Shown here piece by piece: positions 31,625 to 40,193 of a stretch of DNA of 64,000 nt (its first letter is position 1; every line of letters starts with the position of its first letter). The notes beneath the pieces are model-generated. The model ran no database searches, was not told the DNA's origin, and saw only the letters and a program-made list of their open reading frames with translations. The translations under genes and the position numbers were made by a program. The stretch spans positions 1,178,001 to 1,242,000 of the forward strand of contig NZ_CP035376.1 in assembly GCF_004118975.1 (NCBI RefSeq), read 5' to 3'. This DNA is from Luteimonas sp. YGD11-2. Lineage in GTDB: Bacteria > Pseudomonadota > Gammaproteobacteria > Xanthomonadales > Xanthomonadaceae.

Positions 31625-32281
31625 ATGAAGCTCACCATCCCCACCTGGCTCACCCTGCTGCGGATCCTGATGATCCCGCTGCTGGTGGTGGTCTTCTATC
31701 TGCCGTTCAAATGGACCAACTTCGCGTCCGCGGCGATCTTCGGGGTGGCGGCGATCACCGACTGGCTGGATGGCTGGATCGCGCGGCGCTACCACCAGTC
31801 GTCGGCGTTCGGCGCCTTCCTCGACCCGGTGGCCGACAAGCTGATGGTGGCCGTGGCGCTGTTCCTGATCGTGCAGGGCCACCCCACGCCGTGGATGGCG
31901 TTCTGGGCGGCGGTGATCGTCGGCCGCGAGATCGCGGTTTCCGCGCTGCGCGAGTGGATGGCCGAACTCGGCCAGCGCGCCACCGTACGCGTCGCCGCGA
32001 TCGGCAAGTTCAAGACCGTGGTGCAGATGGTGGCGCTGCTGTGCCTGCTGTATTCCGTCACCCCGGATCGCCCCGCGCGGGCCACGCCGTGGATGGGCGA
32101 GCTGGTCTTCCACATCGGCGACTGGCTGCTCGCCGCGGCTGCGCTGTTGACGCTGTGGTCGGGCATGCTGTATCTGCGCGCAGCGTGGCCGGTGCTGATG
32201 GAAAGCGAACAGAAAGGTGTTCAAAAAGGTGTTGACACCTCCCGAAGTCAGGTTAGAATTTCGTCTCCACCGCGGGAATAG
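31625..32281 (+). CDS. pgsA: CDP-diacylglycerol-glycerol-3-phosphate 3-phosphatidyltransferase
   Basis: 218 residues, multi-pass membrane enzyme of phosphatidylglycerol synthesis. The CDP-alcohol phosphotransferase motif is present in full: D-W-L-D-G-W-I-A-R-R, then G-A-F-L-D-P-V-A-D-K (near residues 39-67). The last ~25 residues are hydrophilic and unlike the family, because the reading frame runs through the promoter and into the first 10 bp of the downstream tRNA-Gly gene before reaching a stop. Confidence 0.94.
   Translation: MKLTIPTWLTLLRILMIPLLVVVFYLPFKWTNFASAAIFGVAAITDWLDGWIARRYHQSSAFGAFLDPVADKLMVAVALFLIVQGHPTPWMAFWAAVIVGREIAVSALREWMAELGQRATVRVAAIGKFKTVVQMVALLCLLYSVTPDRPARATPWMGELVFHIGDWLLAAAALLTLWSGMLYLRAAWPVLMESEQKGVQKGVDTSRSQVRISSPPRE
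32232..32259 (+). promoter_or_regulatory. Sigma70-type promoter for the tRNA-Gly gene
   Basis: TTGACA at 32232-32237 and TAGAAT at 32254-32259, 16 bp apart, ending 12 bp before the mature tRNA 5' end. It lies inside the pgsA reading frame. Confidence 0.7.
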
Positions 32282-32347
32282 CTCAGTTGGTAGAGCGCAA
32301 CCTTGCCAAGGTTGAGGTCGAGGGTTCGAGCCCCTTTTCCCGCTCCA
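32272..32347 (+). tRNA. tRNA-Gly (anticodon GCC)
   Basis: 76 nt including an encoded CCA. Acceptor GCGGGAA pairs with TTCCCGC, the D-arm is GCTC...GAGC, the anticodon loop is TTGCCAA and the T-loop TTCGAGC. First of the pgsA-linked Gly-Cys-Leu set, the same order as glyW-cysT-leuZ in E. coli. Confidence 0.96.
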
Positions 32348-32357
32348 GTTTCCACAG

Positions 32358-32383
32358 GACCCCGCTTGCGGGGTCTTGTTTTA
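32358..32383 (+). terminator. Rho-independent terminator after tRNA-Gly
   Basis: GACCCCGC/GCGGGGTC perfect stem with a tight TT loop, followed by TTGTTTTA. Confidence 0.75.
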
Positions 32384-32428
32384 TCCGCGAAGTGAACGGC
32401 TTTCCGCTAGACTTCGCACCGCGTCACC

Positions 32429-32502
32429 GGCCTGGTGGCAGAGTGGTTATGCAGCGGACTGCAAATCCGCGTACGCCGGTTCAATTCCGACCCAGGCCTC
32501 CA
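32429..32502 (+). tRNA. tRNA-Cys (anticodon GCA)
   Basis: 74 nt including CCA. Acceptor GGCCTGG pairs with CCAGGCC, discriminator T, anticodon loop CTGCAAA giving GCA, T-loop TTCAATT. Confidence 0.96.
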
Positions 32503-32572
32503 GAACAACAGGCAACGGCCAAGGCCGTCAGCCCCGCGTCCAACCGCTGCGGACACGCACGCGGAGGTCGCC

Positions 32573-32601
32573 GCAGAGACCCGCGCAAGCGGGTCTTCTG
32601 C
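32573..32601 (+). terminator. Hairpin between tRNA-Cys and tRNA-Leu
   Basis: GCAGAGACCCGC and GCGGGTCTTCTGC form a long stem around a GCAA-type loop, with one bulge. It has no strong T-run, but its place after the tRNA-Cys gene suggests a transcript end or processing element. Confidence 0.5.
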
Positions 32602-32668
32602 GTTGTGGGGTTCGCGCATGGGCGAGACGTCCTGCACCGCTGCGGATGGTCGTCATCGGGCGGATGCC

Positions 32669-32704
32669 GCGGATGAAGCGGATGTAGCGGATGTAGCGGA
32701 CGCG
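32669..32704 (+). repeat. Short tandem 9-mer repeat
   Basis: Four units of GCGGATGNN (GCGGATGAA, GCGGATGTA twice, GCGGACGCG) in the spacer between tRNA-Cys and tRNA-Leu. The rest of that 286-bp spacer holds no gene I can support. Confidence 0.7.
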
Positions 32705-32788
32705 CGGGACCCTTCGCATCGAAGCGGTATCGAGTCCTGCATCGCGTGCTTCCGCTGCCGGTCGCGCTCAGGCACCCTATGCGCGCCT

Positions 32789-32875
32789 GCCCGGATGGCG
32801 AAACTGGTAAACGCAGCGGACTTAAAATCCGCCGGCCGCGAGGCTTTCCGGGTTCGATTCCCGGTCCGGGCACCA
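32789..32875 (+). tRNA. tRNA-Leu (anticodon TAA)
   Basis: 87 nt including CCA, with the long variable arm typical of class II tRNAs. Acceptor GCCCGGA pairs with TCCGGGC, anticodon loop CTTAAAA giving TAA, T-loop TTCGATT. Confidence 0.96.
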
Positions 32876-32895
32876 TCCTCGAAGAAGGCGATCCC

Positions 32896-34182
32896 TTGAC
32901 CGCACCGCCAGATCCCACCCAGGCCCGCATCGGCGTCATCGGACTCGGGTACGTGGGCCTGCCGCTGGCAGCGGCGTTCGGACGCAGCCACGACACCGTC
33001 GGCTTCGACATCGATGCGCAGCGCGTCGACGAACTGCGCGTGGGCATCGACCGCACGCGCGAAACGCAGGCCGACGAACTCGCCGCCGCGGTGCACCTGC
33101 GCTATACCGCGAACGCCGACGACCTTGGCGACCGCAACGTCTATATCGTTACCGTGCCGACGCCGATCGATGCACTGCAACGCCCGGACCTGCGTCCGCT
33201 GCAGGATGCGAGCGCGCTGCTGTCGAAGCTGATCGCGCCCGGTGACCTGGTGATCTACGAGTCGACCGTGTATCCGGGCACCACCGAGGAGATCTGCGTG
33301 CCGATCCTTGAGGCGGGCTCCGGGCTGCGCTTCAACGTGGACTTCTACTGCGGCTACAGCCCGGAGCGCATCAACCCGGGCGACCGCACGCGGCGGCTGG
33401 CGGACATCCCCAAGGTGACCTCGGGCTCGACGCCGGAAGTCGCCGCGGTGGTGGATGCGCTGTATGCCGGCATCGTCACCGCGGGCACCCACCGTGCGCC
33501 GTCGCTGCGGGTGGCCGAGGCCGCCAAGGTGGTCGAGAACATCCAGCGCGATGTCAACATCGGGCTGATCAACGAACTGGCGATGATGTTCGATCGCCTC
33601 GGCATCGACACCCTCGACGTGCTCGAAGCCGCCGGCACCAAGTGGAATTTCCTGCCGTTCCGTCCCGGCCTCGTGGGCGGCCACTGCATCGGCGTCGATC
33701 CGTACTACCTCACCCACAAGTCGGAATCGGTGGGTTACCACCCGGAACTCATCCTCGCCGCGCGCGGCATCAACAACCGCGTCGGTGCGCACGTGGCGCT
33801 GCGAGTGGTCGGGCTGCTGGGTCAGCGCGGCGTGCCCGCAGCCGGCGCGCGGGTGCTGGTGCTGGGGCTGACCTTCAAGGAGGACTGCCCGGACCTGCGC
33901 AACAGCCGCGTCATGGACGTGGTCGACGGCCTGCGCACGGCCGGCGCCGACGTCGACGTGCACGACCCCTGGGCCGATCCGGACGAGGCACGGCGCATGC
34001 ATGGCATCGAACCGGTCGCCACGCCGGAGCCCTGCGGCTACGACGCCATCGTGCTCGCGGTCGCGCATGCGTTGTTCCGCGACTGGTCGCCCGACGCCGT
34101 GCGCGCGCTGGGCAAGCCCGGTGCGGTGGTCTTCGACGTCAAGTCGGCGTGGCCGCGCGACCTGGTGGACGGGCGGCTCTAG
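32896..34182 (+). CDS. Nucleotide-sugar dehydrogenase (TviB/WbpA-type UDP-hexosamine 6-dehydrogenase)
   Basis: 428 residues from a TTG start with an AGAAGG ribosome-binding site. N-terminal Rossmann fold (I-G-V-I-G-L-G-Y-V-G-L-P-L-A), central domain, and the catalytic cysteine in V-G-G-H-C-I-G-V-D-P-Y-Y near residue 260; C-terminal UDP-binding domain with G-L-T-F-K-E-D-C-P-D-L-R-N-S. Sequence flavour is the Vi-polysaccharide TviB group that makes UDP-GalNAcA or UDP-GlcNAcA for surface polysaccharide. No polysaccharide cluster is adjacent, so the product is inferred. Confidence 0.9.
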   Translation: MTAPPDPTQARIGVIGLGYVGLPLAAAFGRSHDTVGFDIDAQRVDELRVGIDRTRETQADELAAAVHLRYTANADDLGDRNVYIVTVPTPIDALQRPDLRPLQDASALLSKLIAPGDLVIYESTVYPGTTEEICVPILEAGSGLRFNVDFYCGYSPERINPGDRTRRLADIPKVTSGSTPEVAAVVDALYAGIVTAGTHRAPSLRVAEAAKVVENIQRDVNIGLINELAMMFDRLGIDTLDVLEAAGTKWNFLPFRPGLVGGHCIGVDPYYLTHKSESVGYHPELILAARGINNRVGAHVALRVVGLLGQRGVPAAGARVLVLGLTFKEDCPDLRNSRVMDVVDGLRTAGADVDVHDPWADPDEARRMHGIEPVATPEPCGYDAIVLAVAHALFRDWSPDAVRALGKPGAVVFDVKSAWPRDLVDGRL

Positions 34183-34263
34183 CGCCAGCCGTCGTACGCT
34201 GCTGCGGCGCCGACGACAGTCGCGGCTGCAGGGCGATGACATCGACGCCGTTAGACTGCGCCC

Positions 34264-35898
34264 ATGGCTATCTCGATCTCTTCCGGCATCGGCCGCTATC
34301 TCCTGTGGTGGTTGACGATCGCGTTGACCATTGCAGGCGTCGGCCTGGGCATGGTGTGGCCGCAGTGGTGGTGGGGTGCGGCCATCGGCGCGGTGCTTGC
34401 GACCATCGGCACCGTGGATGTGCTGCAGAAGCGCAGCACCCTGCGCCGCAACTACCCGTTGCTTGCGCATTTCCGTTACGGGCTGGAATCGATCGGCCCG
34501 GAGATGCGGCAGTACTTCATCGAGGGCGACACCGCCGAGGTGCCGTTCTCGCGCCAGCAGCGCGCGCTGGTCTACCAGCGCTCGAAGTCGGTCAGCGACG
34601 TACGTCCGTTCGGTTCGCAACACAGCGTGTACGCGGTGGACTTCGAGTGGATCAACCATTCGCTGCGACCGCTGCACCTGGAGGAGCACGACTTCCGGGT
34701 GGAAGTGGGGCCCGACTGCGCGCAACCGTATTCGGCCAGCGTGTTCAACATTTCGGGGATGAGTTTCGGTGCGTTGTCGGCCAATGCGATCCTCGCGCTC
34801 AACGCCGGGGCGAAGGCGGGCGGCTTCTGCCACGACACCGGCGAGGGCTCGATCTCGCGCCATCACCGCGTGCACGGTGGCGACCTGGTCTGGCAGATCG
34901 GCTCCGGCTACTTCGGCTGCCGCAATGCATCGGGGTTGTTCGATCCGAAGCGGTTCGCGGCAAACGCGCAGGACCCCCAGGTCAGGATGATCGAGCTCAA
35001 GCTGTCGCAGGGCGCCAAGCCCGGCAAGGGCGGGCTGCTGCCGGGCACCAAGGTGACGCGCGAGATCGCCGAGGCGCGCGGCGTGCTGGAGGGCGTGGAC
35101 TGCATATCGCCCTCGCATCATTCCGCGTTCGATACGCCGGTGGGGCTGCTGGAGTTCATTGCCCGGCTGCGCGAACTGTCGGGCGGCAAGCCCACCGGCT
35201 TCAAGCTTGCGATCGGGCATCCATGGGAATGGTTCGGCATCGCCAAGGCGATGCTCGAGACCGGGATCGTGCCGGATTTCATCGTCGTCGACGGCGCCGA
35301 GGGCGGGACCGGCGCCGCGCCGGCGGAGTTCATCGACCACGTCGGCGTGCCGATGCACGAGGGGCTGATGCTGGTGCACAACACCCTGGTCGGCATCGGC
35401 CTGCGCAACCGCGTGCGGATCGCCGCCGCGGGGCGGGTGGTCAGCGCTTTCGACATCGCACGCACGCTGGCCATGGGTGCGGACTGGTGCAACTCCGGGC
35501 GCGGTTTCATGTTCTCGCTGGGCTGCATCCAGGCGCTGAGCTGTCACAACGACCAGTGCCCGACCGGCGTGGCCACCCAGGACCCGGCACGCTGGAAGCA
35601 GCTCGACGTCGCCGACAAGGCGCTGCGCGTGCAGCGCTACCACGAGAACACCCTGCGCGCGCTGCGCGACCTGGTGTCGGCCGCTGGCCTGTCGCATCCG
35701 GCCGAGATCTGCCCGGAACACATCCTGCGGCGGGTGTCGCCGACGCAGATCAGCTCGCTGTCGGCGCTCTACCGCTTCCTCCAGCCCGGCGAACTGCTGG
35801 ACGGCGAACCGGAGCACGCGGTGTTCCGCACGTTCTGGGCAACGGCACGCAGCGATTCCTTTGCGCCACCGGGGCGGGTCGGGGTGCGGTGGCGCTGA
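34264..35898 (+). CDS. FMN-binding glutamate synthase-like protein
   Basis: 544 residues. Two N-terminal membrane helices (about 10-30 and 33-52) precede a GltB-type FMN domain. Visible blocks: N-I-S-G-M-S-F-G-A-L-S, H-D-T-G-E-G-S-I-S, the FMN-site V-V-D-G-A-E-G-G-T-G-A-A and a cysteine cluster C-I-Q-A-L-S-C-H-N-D-Q-C-P-T-G for an Fe-S centre. It lacks the amidotransferase half of real glutamate synthase, so its reaction is uncertain. Members of this stand-alone family are common in proteobacteria. Convergent with the PhoH-family gene. Confidence 0.88.
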   Translation: MAISISSGIGRYLLWWLTIALTIAGVGLGMVWPQWWWGAAIGAVLATIGTVDVLQKRSTLRRNYPLLAHFRYGLESIGPEMRQYFIEGDTAEVPFSRQQRALVYQRSKSVSDVRPFGSQHSVYAVDFEWINHSLRPLHLEEHDFRVEVGPDCAQPYSASVFNISGMSFGALSANAILALNAGAKAGGFCHDTGEGSISRHHRVHGGDLVWQIGSGYFGCRNASGLFDPKRFAANAQDPQVRMIELKLSQGAKPGKGGLLPGTKVTREIAEARGVLEGVDCISPSHHSAFDTPVGLLEFIARLRELSGGKPTGFKLAIGHPWEWFGIAKAMLETGIVPDFIVVDGAEGGTGAAPAEFIDHVGVPMHEGLMLVHNTLVGIGLRNRVRIAAAGRVVSAFDIARTLAMGADWCNSGRGFMFSLGCIQALSCHNDQCPTGVATQDPARWKQLDVADKALRVQRYHENTLRALRDLVSAAGLSHPAEICPEHILRRVSPTQISSLSALYRFLQPGELLDGEPEHAVFRTFWATARSDSFAPPGRVGVRWR

Positions 35899-35920
35899 GG
35901 GCGCTTCGGCCCTTCGACCG

Positions 35921-37327
35921 CTACAGCACCTCCGACGCGTAGTCCGCCAGACGCGATCGCTCGCCGCGGCGCAGGGTGATGTGCGCGCTGTGCGCCCAGG
36001 CCTTGAAGCGGTCGACCGCGTAGGTGAGGCCCGACGTGGTCTCGGTGAGGTAGGGCGTGTCGATCTGTTCGACGTTGCCCAGGCACACGATCTTGGTGCC
36101 GGGGCCTGCGCGGGTGATCAGCGTCTTCATCTGCTTGGGCGTCAGGTTCTGCGCCTCGTCGAGGATCAGCCAGCGCGACAGGAAGGTGCGCCCGCGCATG
36201 AAGTTCATCGAACGGATCTTGATGCGGCTGGCGAGCAGGTCATTGGTGGCCTGGCGGCCCCAGCTGCCGCCTTCCTGGTTGTGGGTGAGCACTTCGAGGT
36301 TGTCGGTGAGCGCGCCCATCCACGGCGTCATCTTTTCCTCCTCGGTGCCGGGCAGGAAGCCGATGTCCTCGCCGACCGAGACCGTCGCGCGGGTCATGAT
36401 GATCTCGCGGTAGCGCTGCTGGTCCATCACCTGCGCGAGGCCCGCGGCCAGTGCCAGCAGGGTCTTGCCGGTGCCGGCGGTGCCGAGCAGGGTGACGAAG
36501 TCGATCTCGGGGTCCATCAGCGCGTTGAGCGCGAAGTTCTGCTCGCGGTTGCGCGCGGTGATGCCCCACACGCCGTGCTGGCTGGTGCGGAAGTCGTCGA
36601 CGATCTGCAGCACCGCACGGTCGCCTTCCACGCGGGTGACGCGGAATTCGGCGTCCTCGTCGCCGGGCAGGTAGAGGAACTGGTTCGGATGCCAGTCGTC
36701 GTCCTCGTCCATGCGCACCTCGTACCAGGTGCGGCCGCGGTCGGTCCACGACTTCAGGTCCTTGCCGTGGCGCTGCCAGAAGTCCTCGGGCAACGCGGTG
36801 GCGCCGGTGTAGAGCAGGCTGAAATCGTCGAGCGCGCGGTCGTTCTCGTAGTCCTCGCTGGGGATGCCGGCGATCGCCGCCTTGATCCGCAGGTTGATGT
36901 CCTTGGAAATGAACACCACCGGGACTTCCGGCGTGTCGCGGCGCAGCTGCAGGATGGCGCCGAGGATGCGGTTGTCGGGCGCGACCGCACCGAACGAGGC
37001 CCTGTCCTCGCTGGGCACCGTGGTCTGGAAGCGCAGGCAGCCGCTGCTGGCGATGCCGCGCAGCTGCACCGCGCCCGGGCGGTTGAGGGTGAGCCCGGAT
37101 GCGATGCGGTCGGCGCCCTGTTCCTCGATCAGCTCGTTGATGAAGCGGCTGACCTGGCGCGCGTTGCGGCTCGCCTCGGAGGTGCCCTTCTTGCCGTTGT
37201 CGAGCTCCTCGATGACCTGCATCGGCAGGTAGACGTCGTGCTCCTCGAAGCGGAACAGGGCGGTCGGGTCGTGCATCAGCACGTTGGTGTCGAGCACGTA
37301 GATCCGCTTGCCCTTGGTCATCATCAT
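35921..37327 (-). CDS. PhoH family protein with N-terminal PIN domain
   Basis: 468 residues. Residues 1-140 form a PIN nuclease-like domain (V-L-D-T-N-V-L-M-H-D-P near 8-18). The C-terminal half is a PhoH ATPase with Walker A G-T-A-G-T-G-K-T near 275 and Walker B L-I-L-D-E-A-Q-N near 375. PIN-PhoH proteins are ATP-driven RNA helicase/RNases in the cases studied. Three ATG codons in a row open the frame; the first (37327) is taken. Single gene, convergent with the FMN protein. Confidence 0.9.
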   Translation of the reverse strand: MMMTKGKRIYVLDTNVLMHDPTALFRFEEHDVYLPMQVIEELDNGKKGTSEASRNARQVSRFINELIEEQGADRIASGLTLNRPGAVQLRGIASSGCLRFQTTVPSEDRASFGAVAPDNRILGAILQLRRDTPEVPVVFISKDINLRIKAAIAGIPSEDYENDRALDDFSLLYTGATALPEDFWQRHGKDLKSWTDRGRTWYEVRMDEDDDWHPNQFLYLPGDEDAEFRVTRVEGDRAVLQIVDDFRTSQHGVWGITARNREQNFALNALMDPEIDFVTLLGTAGTGKTLLALAAGLAQVMDQQRYREIIMTRATVSVGEDIGFLPGTEEEKMTPWMGALTDNLEVLTHNQEGGSWGRQATNDLLASRIKIRSMNFMRGRTFLSRWLILDEAQNLTPKQMKTLITRAGPGTKIVCLGNVEQIDTPYLTETTSGLTYAVDRFKAWAHSAHITLRRGERSRLADYASEVL

Positions 37328-37427
37328 CGACGGTGTCCGTATGGAGGGAGGGGTGTGGAACGCGCACGGCCGCAGGCCACCGCGGCCCGCGTAGCGGGGC
37401 GGTGGCACGTGGCCGATGCGTGGGGAA

Positions 37428-37931
37428 TCACTGGGAGCGGGCCGCCTGCAGGGCGTCGAGCACCGCCTGCGCATGACCTGGCACGCGTACCTTGCGCCAG
37501 GCCGTGTGGAGGCGGCCACCGGGATCGACCAGGAAGGTGCTGCGCTCGATGCCGAGCACCTTGCGCCCGTACATGTTCTTTTCGCGGATCACGTCGAACG
37601 CGCGGCACAACGCTTCGTCCGTATCGCTGACAAGCGCGAAGCGGAAGCCCTGTTTCGCGCAGAAGTTGTCGTGCGACTTCACCGAGTCGCGCGAGACGCC
37701 GAGGATGGTCGCGTCCAGCGCCTCGAACCGCGGCAGCAGCGCATTGAAGTCGAGGCCCTCGGTGGTGCAGCCGGGCGTCGAATCCTTCGGGTAGAAATAG
37801 ATCACCAGCCAGCGGCCGGCGTAATCGGCGAGCGTCGCCTGCGAACCACCGGACAACGCCAGCGGTAGGTCGAGGGTGGCGCGGTCGAGCGTGTCGCCAG
37901 GCTTCATCCGGTATCCGTCGAGCGTGTCCAT
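37428..37931 (-). CDS. bcp: Peroxiredoxin, Bcp/PrxQ type
   Basis: 167 residues with the peroxidatic cysteine in D-S-T-P-G-C-T-T-E-G near residue 55 and the Bcp blocks F-Y-P-K-D, G-V-S-R-D-S-V-K-S-H and R-S-T-F-L-V-D-P. The second cysteine found five residues later in many Bcp enzymes is absent (C-T-T-E-G-L), so it would work as an atypical or one-cysteine enzyme. It reduces hydroperoxides. The ATG lies 8 bp after the gcvR-like gene's stop, so the two are likely co-transcribed, as gcvR-bcp pairs are in other proteobacteria. Confidence 0.92.
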   Translation of the reverse strand: MDTLDGYRMKPGDTLDRATLDLPLALSGGSQATLADYAGRWLVIYFYPKDSTPGCTTEGLDFNALLPRFEALDATILGVSRDSVKSHDNFCAKQGFRFALVSDTDEALCRAFDVIREKNMYGRKVLGIERSTFLVDPGGRLHTAWRKVRVPGHAQAVLDALQAARSQ

Positions 37932-37939
37932 GCCGTCGG

Positions 37940-38506
37940 TCAGAACTTCATCGGGTCCATGATCGCGTCCAGGTTCAGGTGGTCGCAGAACTCGAGGAAG
38001 TCGTCGCGCAGCGCCGCGATGTGCATGTCCGCCGGCACCCCGATGGTGACCTGCGCGGAGAACATGTCCGCGCCGGTCTGCATCGCACGGTAGCGCGAGG
38101 AGTGCAGGCTTTCGATGGTGATGCCCTGGCGGTCGAAGAAGTCCGCCAGCTGGAACAGGATGCCGGGCTTGTCGGCGGCGATGACCTCCACCACGTACGG
38201 CAGCAGGTTGGACTGCATCGGCTTCGGGCCGGTGCGATACCAGACCAGCTTCAGGCCCTCGTCGCGGTCCAGCCGCGACAGCATCGCCTCGAGCTTGGCC
38301 ACGGCATCCCAGGAACCGGTGGCCAGTGCCGTCACCGAGACGTCGCGGCCCACCGTGGACAGTCGCGCGTCGACCATGTTGCAGCCGCTGTCGGCGATCC
38401 GCCGGCTCACCGCAAGCAGCGGCGAGTTGGGATGCGTCGTATAGGCGTTGATCAGCAGGTGGTTCTCGTTCGGCGCAGGCCGGGAGGCGGGATCTGGATC
38501 GGTCAA
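37940..38506 (-). CDS. gcvR: GcvR-like ACT-domain regulator
   Basis: 188 residues with two ACT domains: N-H-L-L-I-N-A-Y-T-T-H...A-D-S-G-C-N-M-V-D-A-R at the N-terminus and V-V-E-V-I-A-A-D-K-P-G-I-L-F-Q-L at the C-terminus. GcvR represses glycine-cleavage genes through GcvA in enterics; in Xanthomonadaceae the role is less clear. A TTG start at 38506 is chosen, being closest to the conserved N-terminus; the ribosome-binding site is weak. It precedes bcp and is divergent from dapA. Confidence 0.85.
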   Translation of the reverse strand: MTDPDPASRPAPNENHLLINAYTTHPNSPLLAVSRRIADSGCNMVDARLSTVGRDVSVTALATGSWDAVAKLEAMLSRLDRDEGLKLVWYRTGPKPMQSNLLPYVVEVIAADKPGILFQLADFFDRQGITIESLHSSRYRAMQTGADMFSAQVTIGVPADMHIAALRDDFLEFCDHLNLDAIMDPMKF

Positions 38507-38669
38507 GGCGGCATCCGCGGCAGTCGGGTGGGGCGGTCCGGAAAGGCTCCGGACGCCGCGGCCAGCATACTTGCCGCTGCTTCCGGGCCGCAAGTAACAT
38601 CGTCGATCTTCGCGGCGCGATGCCGTGCTTTTCCGCGGGTTTTACCCGCATCAACCGGATCACGACACC

Positions 38670-39575
38670 TTGCGACTGACTGGAAGCATCACCGCGCTGG
38701 CGACCCCGTTCACGGCCACCGGCGAACTCGATCTGGACGCCTGGAAGCGGCTGCTCGCGCAGCAGCTCGACGGTGGCACCCAGGGCGTCGTGGTCGCGGG
38801 CTCCACCGGCGAGGCCGCCGCGCTCTACCACCCCGAATTCGACCTGCTGGTGCGCACCGCGGTGCAGGTGGTGGCCGGCCGCGTGCCGGTGATCGTCGGC
38901 ACCGGCAACTCCGCCACTGCACGCACGATCGAGCAGACCCGGCGCGCGGCCGATCTGGGCGCCGACGCCGCGCTGGTGGTGACCCCCGCCTATGTACGTC
39001 CCACCCAGGCCGGTTTGCTGGCCCATTTCCGCGCGGTCGCCGACGATGGCGCACTGCCGGTGCTGCTCTACAACGTGCCGCCGCGCACCGGCTGCGACAT
39101 GCTGCCGGAAACGGTTGCCGAACTCGCCGGGCATCCGGCGATCGTCGGAATCAAGGAGGCGGTGTCCACCCACGAGCGCATGCAGGCGCTGCTGGCACTG
39201 CGTGACGACGGGTTCGTGGTGCTGAGCGGTGATGACCCGACGGCGGCACGGGCCATGCTGGCCGGGGCCGACGGCGTGATCTCGGTGGTGTCGAACATGG
39301 TGCCAGCGGCGTTCCGGCGCCTGTGCGATCTGGCCACCGGCGGCGACCGGACACAGGCGGACGCACTCGACGCGCAGCTGCAGACGCTCTACGCCTTTGC
39401 AGGCGTCGAGCCCAACCCGATTCCGGTCAAGGCGGTGCTGGCGCGGATGGGCATCGGCCATGGCCTGCGCCTGCCGCTGACCACGCTGTCGCCCGCGCAC
39501 GCCGCCGCGGCCGATCGCGCGCTCGAGCTCGCGCAGGCGCTGGAACGCTCCAGCCGCGATACACTCGCGTCCTGA
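38670..39575 (+). CDS. dapA: 4-hydroxy-tetrahydrodipicolinate synthase
   Basis: 301 residues from a TTG start (38670) where homology begins; an upstream GTG at 38625 is possible. It condenses pyruvate with aspartate semialdehyde in lysine and peptidoglycan precursor synthesis. The active-site tyrosine (Y134 in [10 protein letters not shown]) and Schiff-base lysine (K162 in V-G-I-K-E-A) are present, as is the T-G-E-A motif. The following lipoprotein matches the dapA-bamC gene order of enterics. Confidence 0.93.
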   Translation: MRLTGSITALATPFTATGELDLDAWKRLLAQQLDGGTQGVVVAGSTGEAAALYHPEFDLLVRTAVQVVAGRVPVIVGTGNSATARTIEQTRRAADLGADAALVVTPAYVRPTQAGLLAHFRAVADDGALPVLLYNVPPRTGCDMLPETVAELAGHPAIVGIKEAVSTHERMQALLALRDDGFVVLSGDDPTAARAMLAGADGVISVVSNMVPAAFRRLCDLATGGDRTQADALDAQLQTLYAFAGVEPNPIPVKAVLARMGIGHGLRLPLTTLSPAHAAAADRALELAQALERSSRDTLAS

Positions 39576-39591
39576 CCTGCAGGAGACCCCG

Positions 39592-40110
39592 ATGTCCCGT
39601 TCCGATACCCGCCTTCGTACCGCCGTTCTTGCCGGCCTGGCCATCGCGGTACTGGGCACTTCCGGTTGCAGCTGGTTCCGCAAGGAAAACGCGATGTATG
39701 CGCAGGCCCCGGAAACCCGCCCGCTGGAAGTGCCGCCGGAACTCGACCGCCCGCGCACCGACGGCGCGATGCTGGTGCCGGAAGCGACGCAGTCGGTCAG
39801 CCGCTCCGAGATCGGCACCCAGCGCGCACCGGTGGCCAGCGCCACCGGCTTCAGCGTGACCGGTGAACGCGACCAGATCTTCACCCGCGTGGGCGAAGTG
39901 CTCAACACCATCGATGGCGTCACCATCGCCAGCAGCGCTCAGCTGCTCGGCACCTACGACATCAGCTACCAGGGCACCAGCTTCCTGGTTCGCGTGGCGA
40001 TGACCGGCGACGGTGCATACATCTCCGCAGTGGACCCGCGTGGCGTGCCGGCTTCGGGCGATGCGCCGAGCCAGCTGATCACGCAGCTGCGCGCCGGCAT
40101 GGGCCAGTGA
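39592..40110 (+). CDS. BamC/NlpB-like lipoprotein
   Basis: 172 residues with a lipoprotein signal (V-L-G-T-S-G-C, cysteine near residue 26) and an AGGAG ribosome-binding site. The mature protein has a proline-rich segment (L-E-V-P-P-E-L-D-R-P-R) like the unstructured N-terminus of BamC, followed by one small alpha/beta domain. The position after dapA matches bamC (nlpB) of E. coli, but the protein is half the usual BamC length, with only one helix-grip-like domain. Role in outer-membrane protein assembly is inferred from context. Confidence 0.72.
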   Translation: MSRSDTRLRTAVLAGLAIAVLGTSGCSWFRKENAMYAQAPETRPLEVPPELDRPRTDGAMLVPEATQSVSRSEIGTQRAPVASATGFSVTGERDQIFTRVGEVLNTIDGVTIASSAQLLGTYDISYQGTSFLVRVAMTGDGAYISAVDPRGVPASGDAPSQLITQLRAGMGQ

Positions 40111-40143
40111 TGCAGGGGTAACGCCCCGGTGTGATCAACCTGC

Positions 40144-40166
40144 AACGGGCGCTTCGGCGCCCGTTT
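40144..40166. terminator. Bidirectional terminator
   Basis: Perfect 9-bp stem AACGGGCGC/GCGCCCGTT around TTCG, with TTT on the plus strand. It lies between the convergent BamC-like and DUF502 genes. Confidence 0.75.
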
Positions 40167-40193
40167 GCATTGGCACCGCGTGGCCTGCCACGT

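Noticed and set aside
32653-35817. 1054-codon open frame on the minus strand
   Set aside because: It is the GC-rich shadow of the nucleotide-sugar dehydrogenase and FMN-protein genes and crosses the tRNA-Leu gene; its composition is low-complexity with no motifs.
37932-39926. 832-codon minus-strand frame ending as Bcp
   Set aside because: Only its last 167 codons are the peroxiredoxin. The upstream part runs antisense to dapA and out of frame in gcvR.
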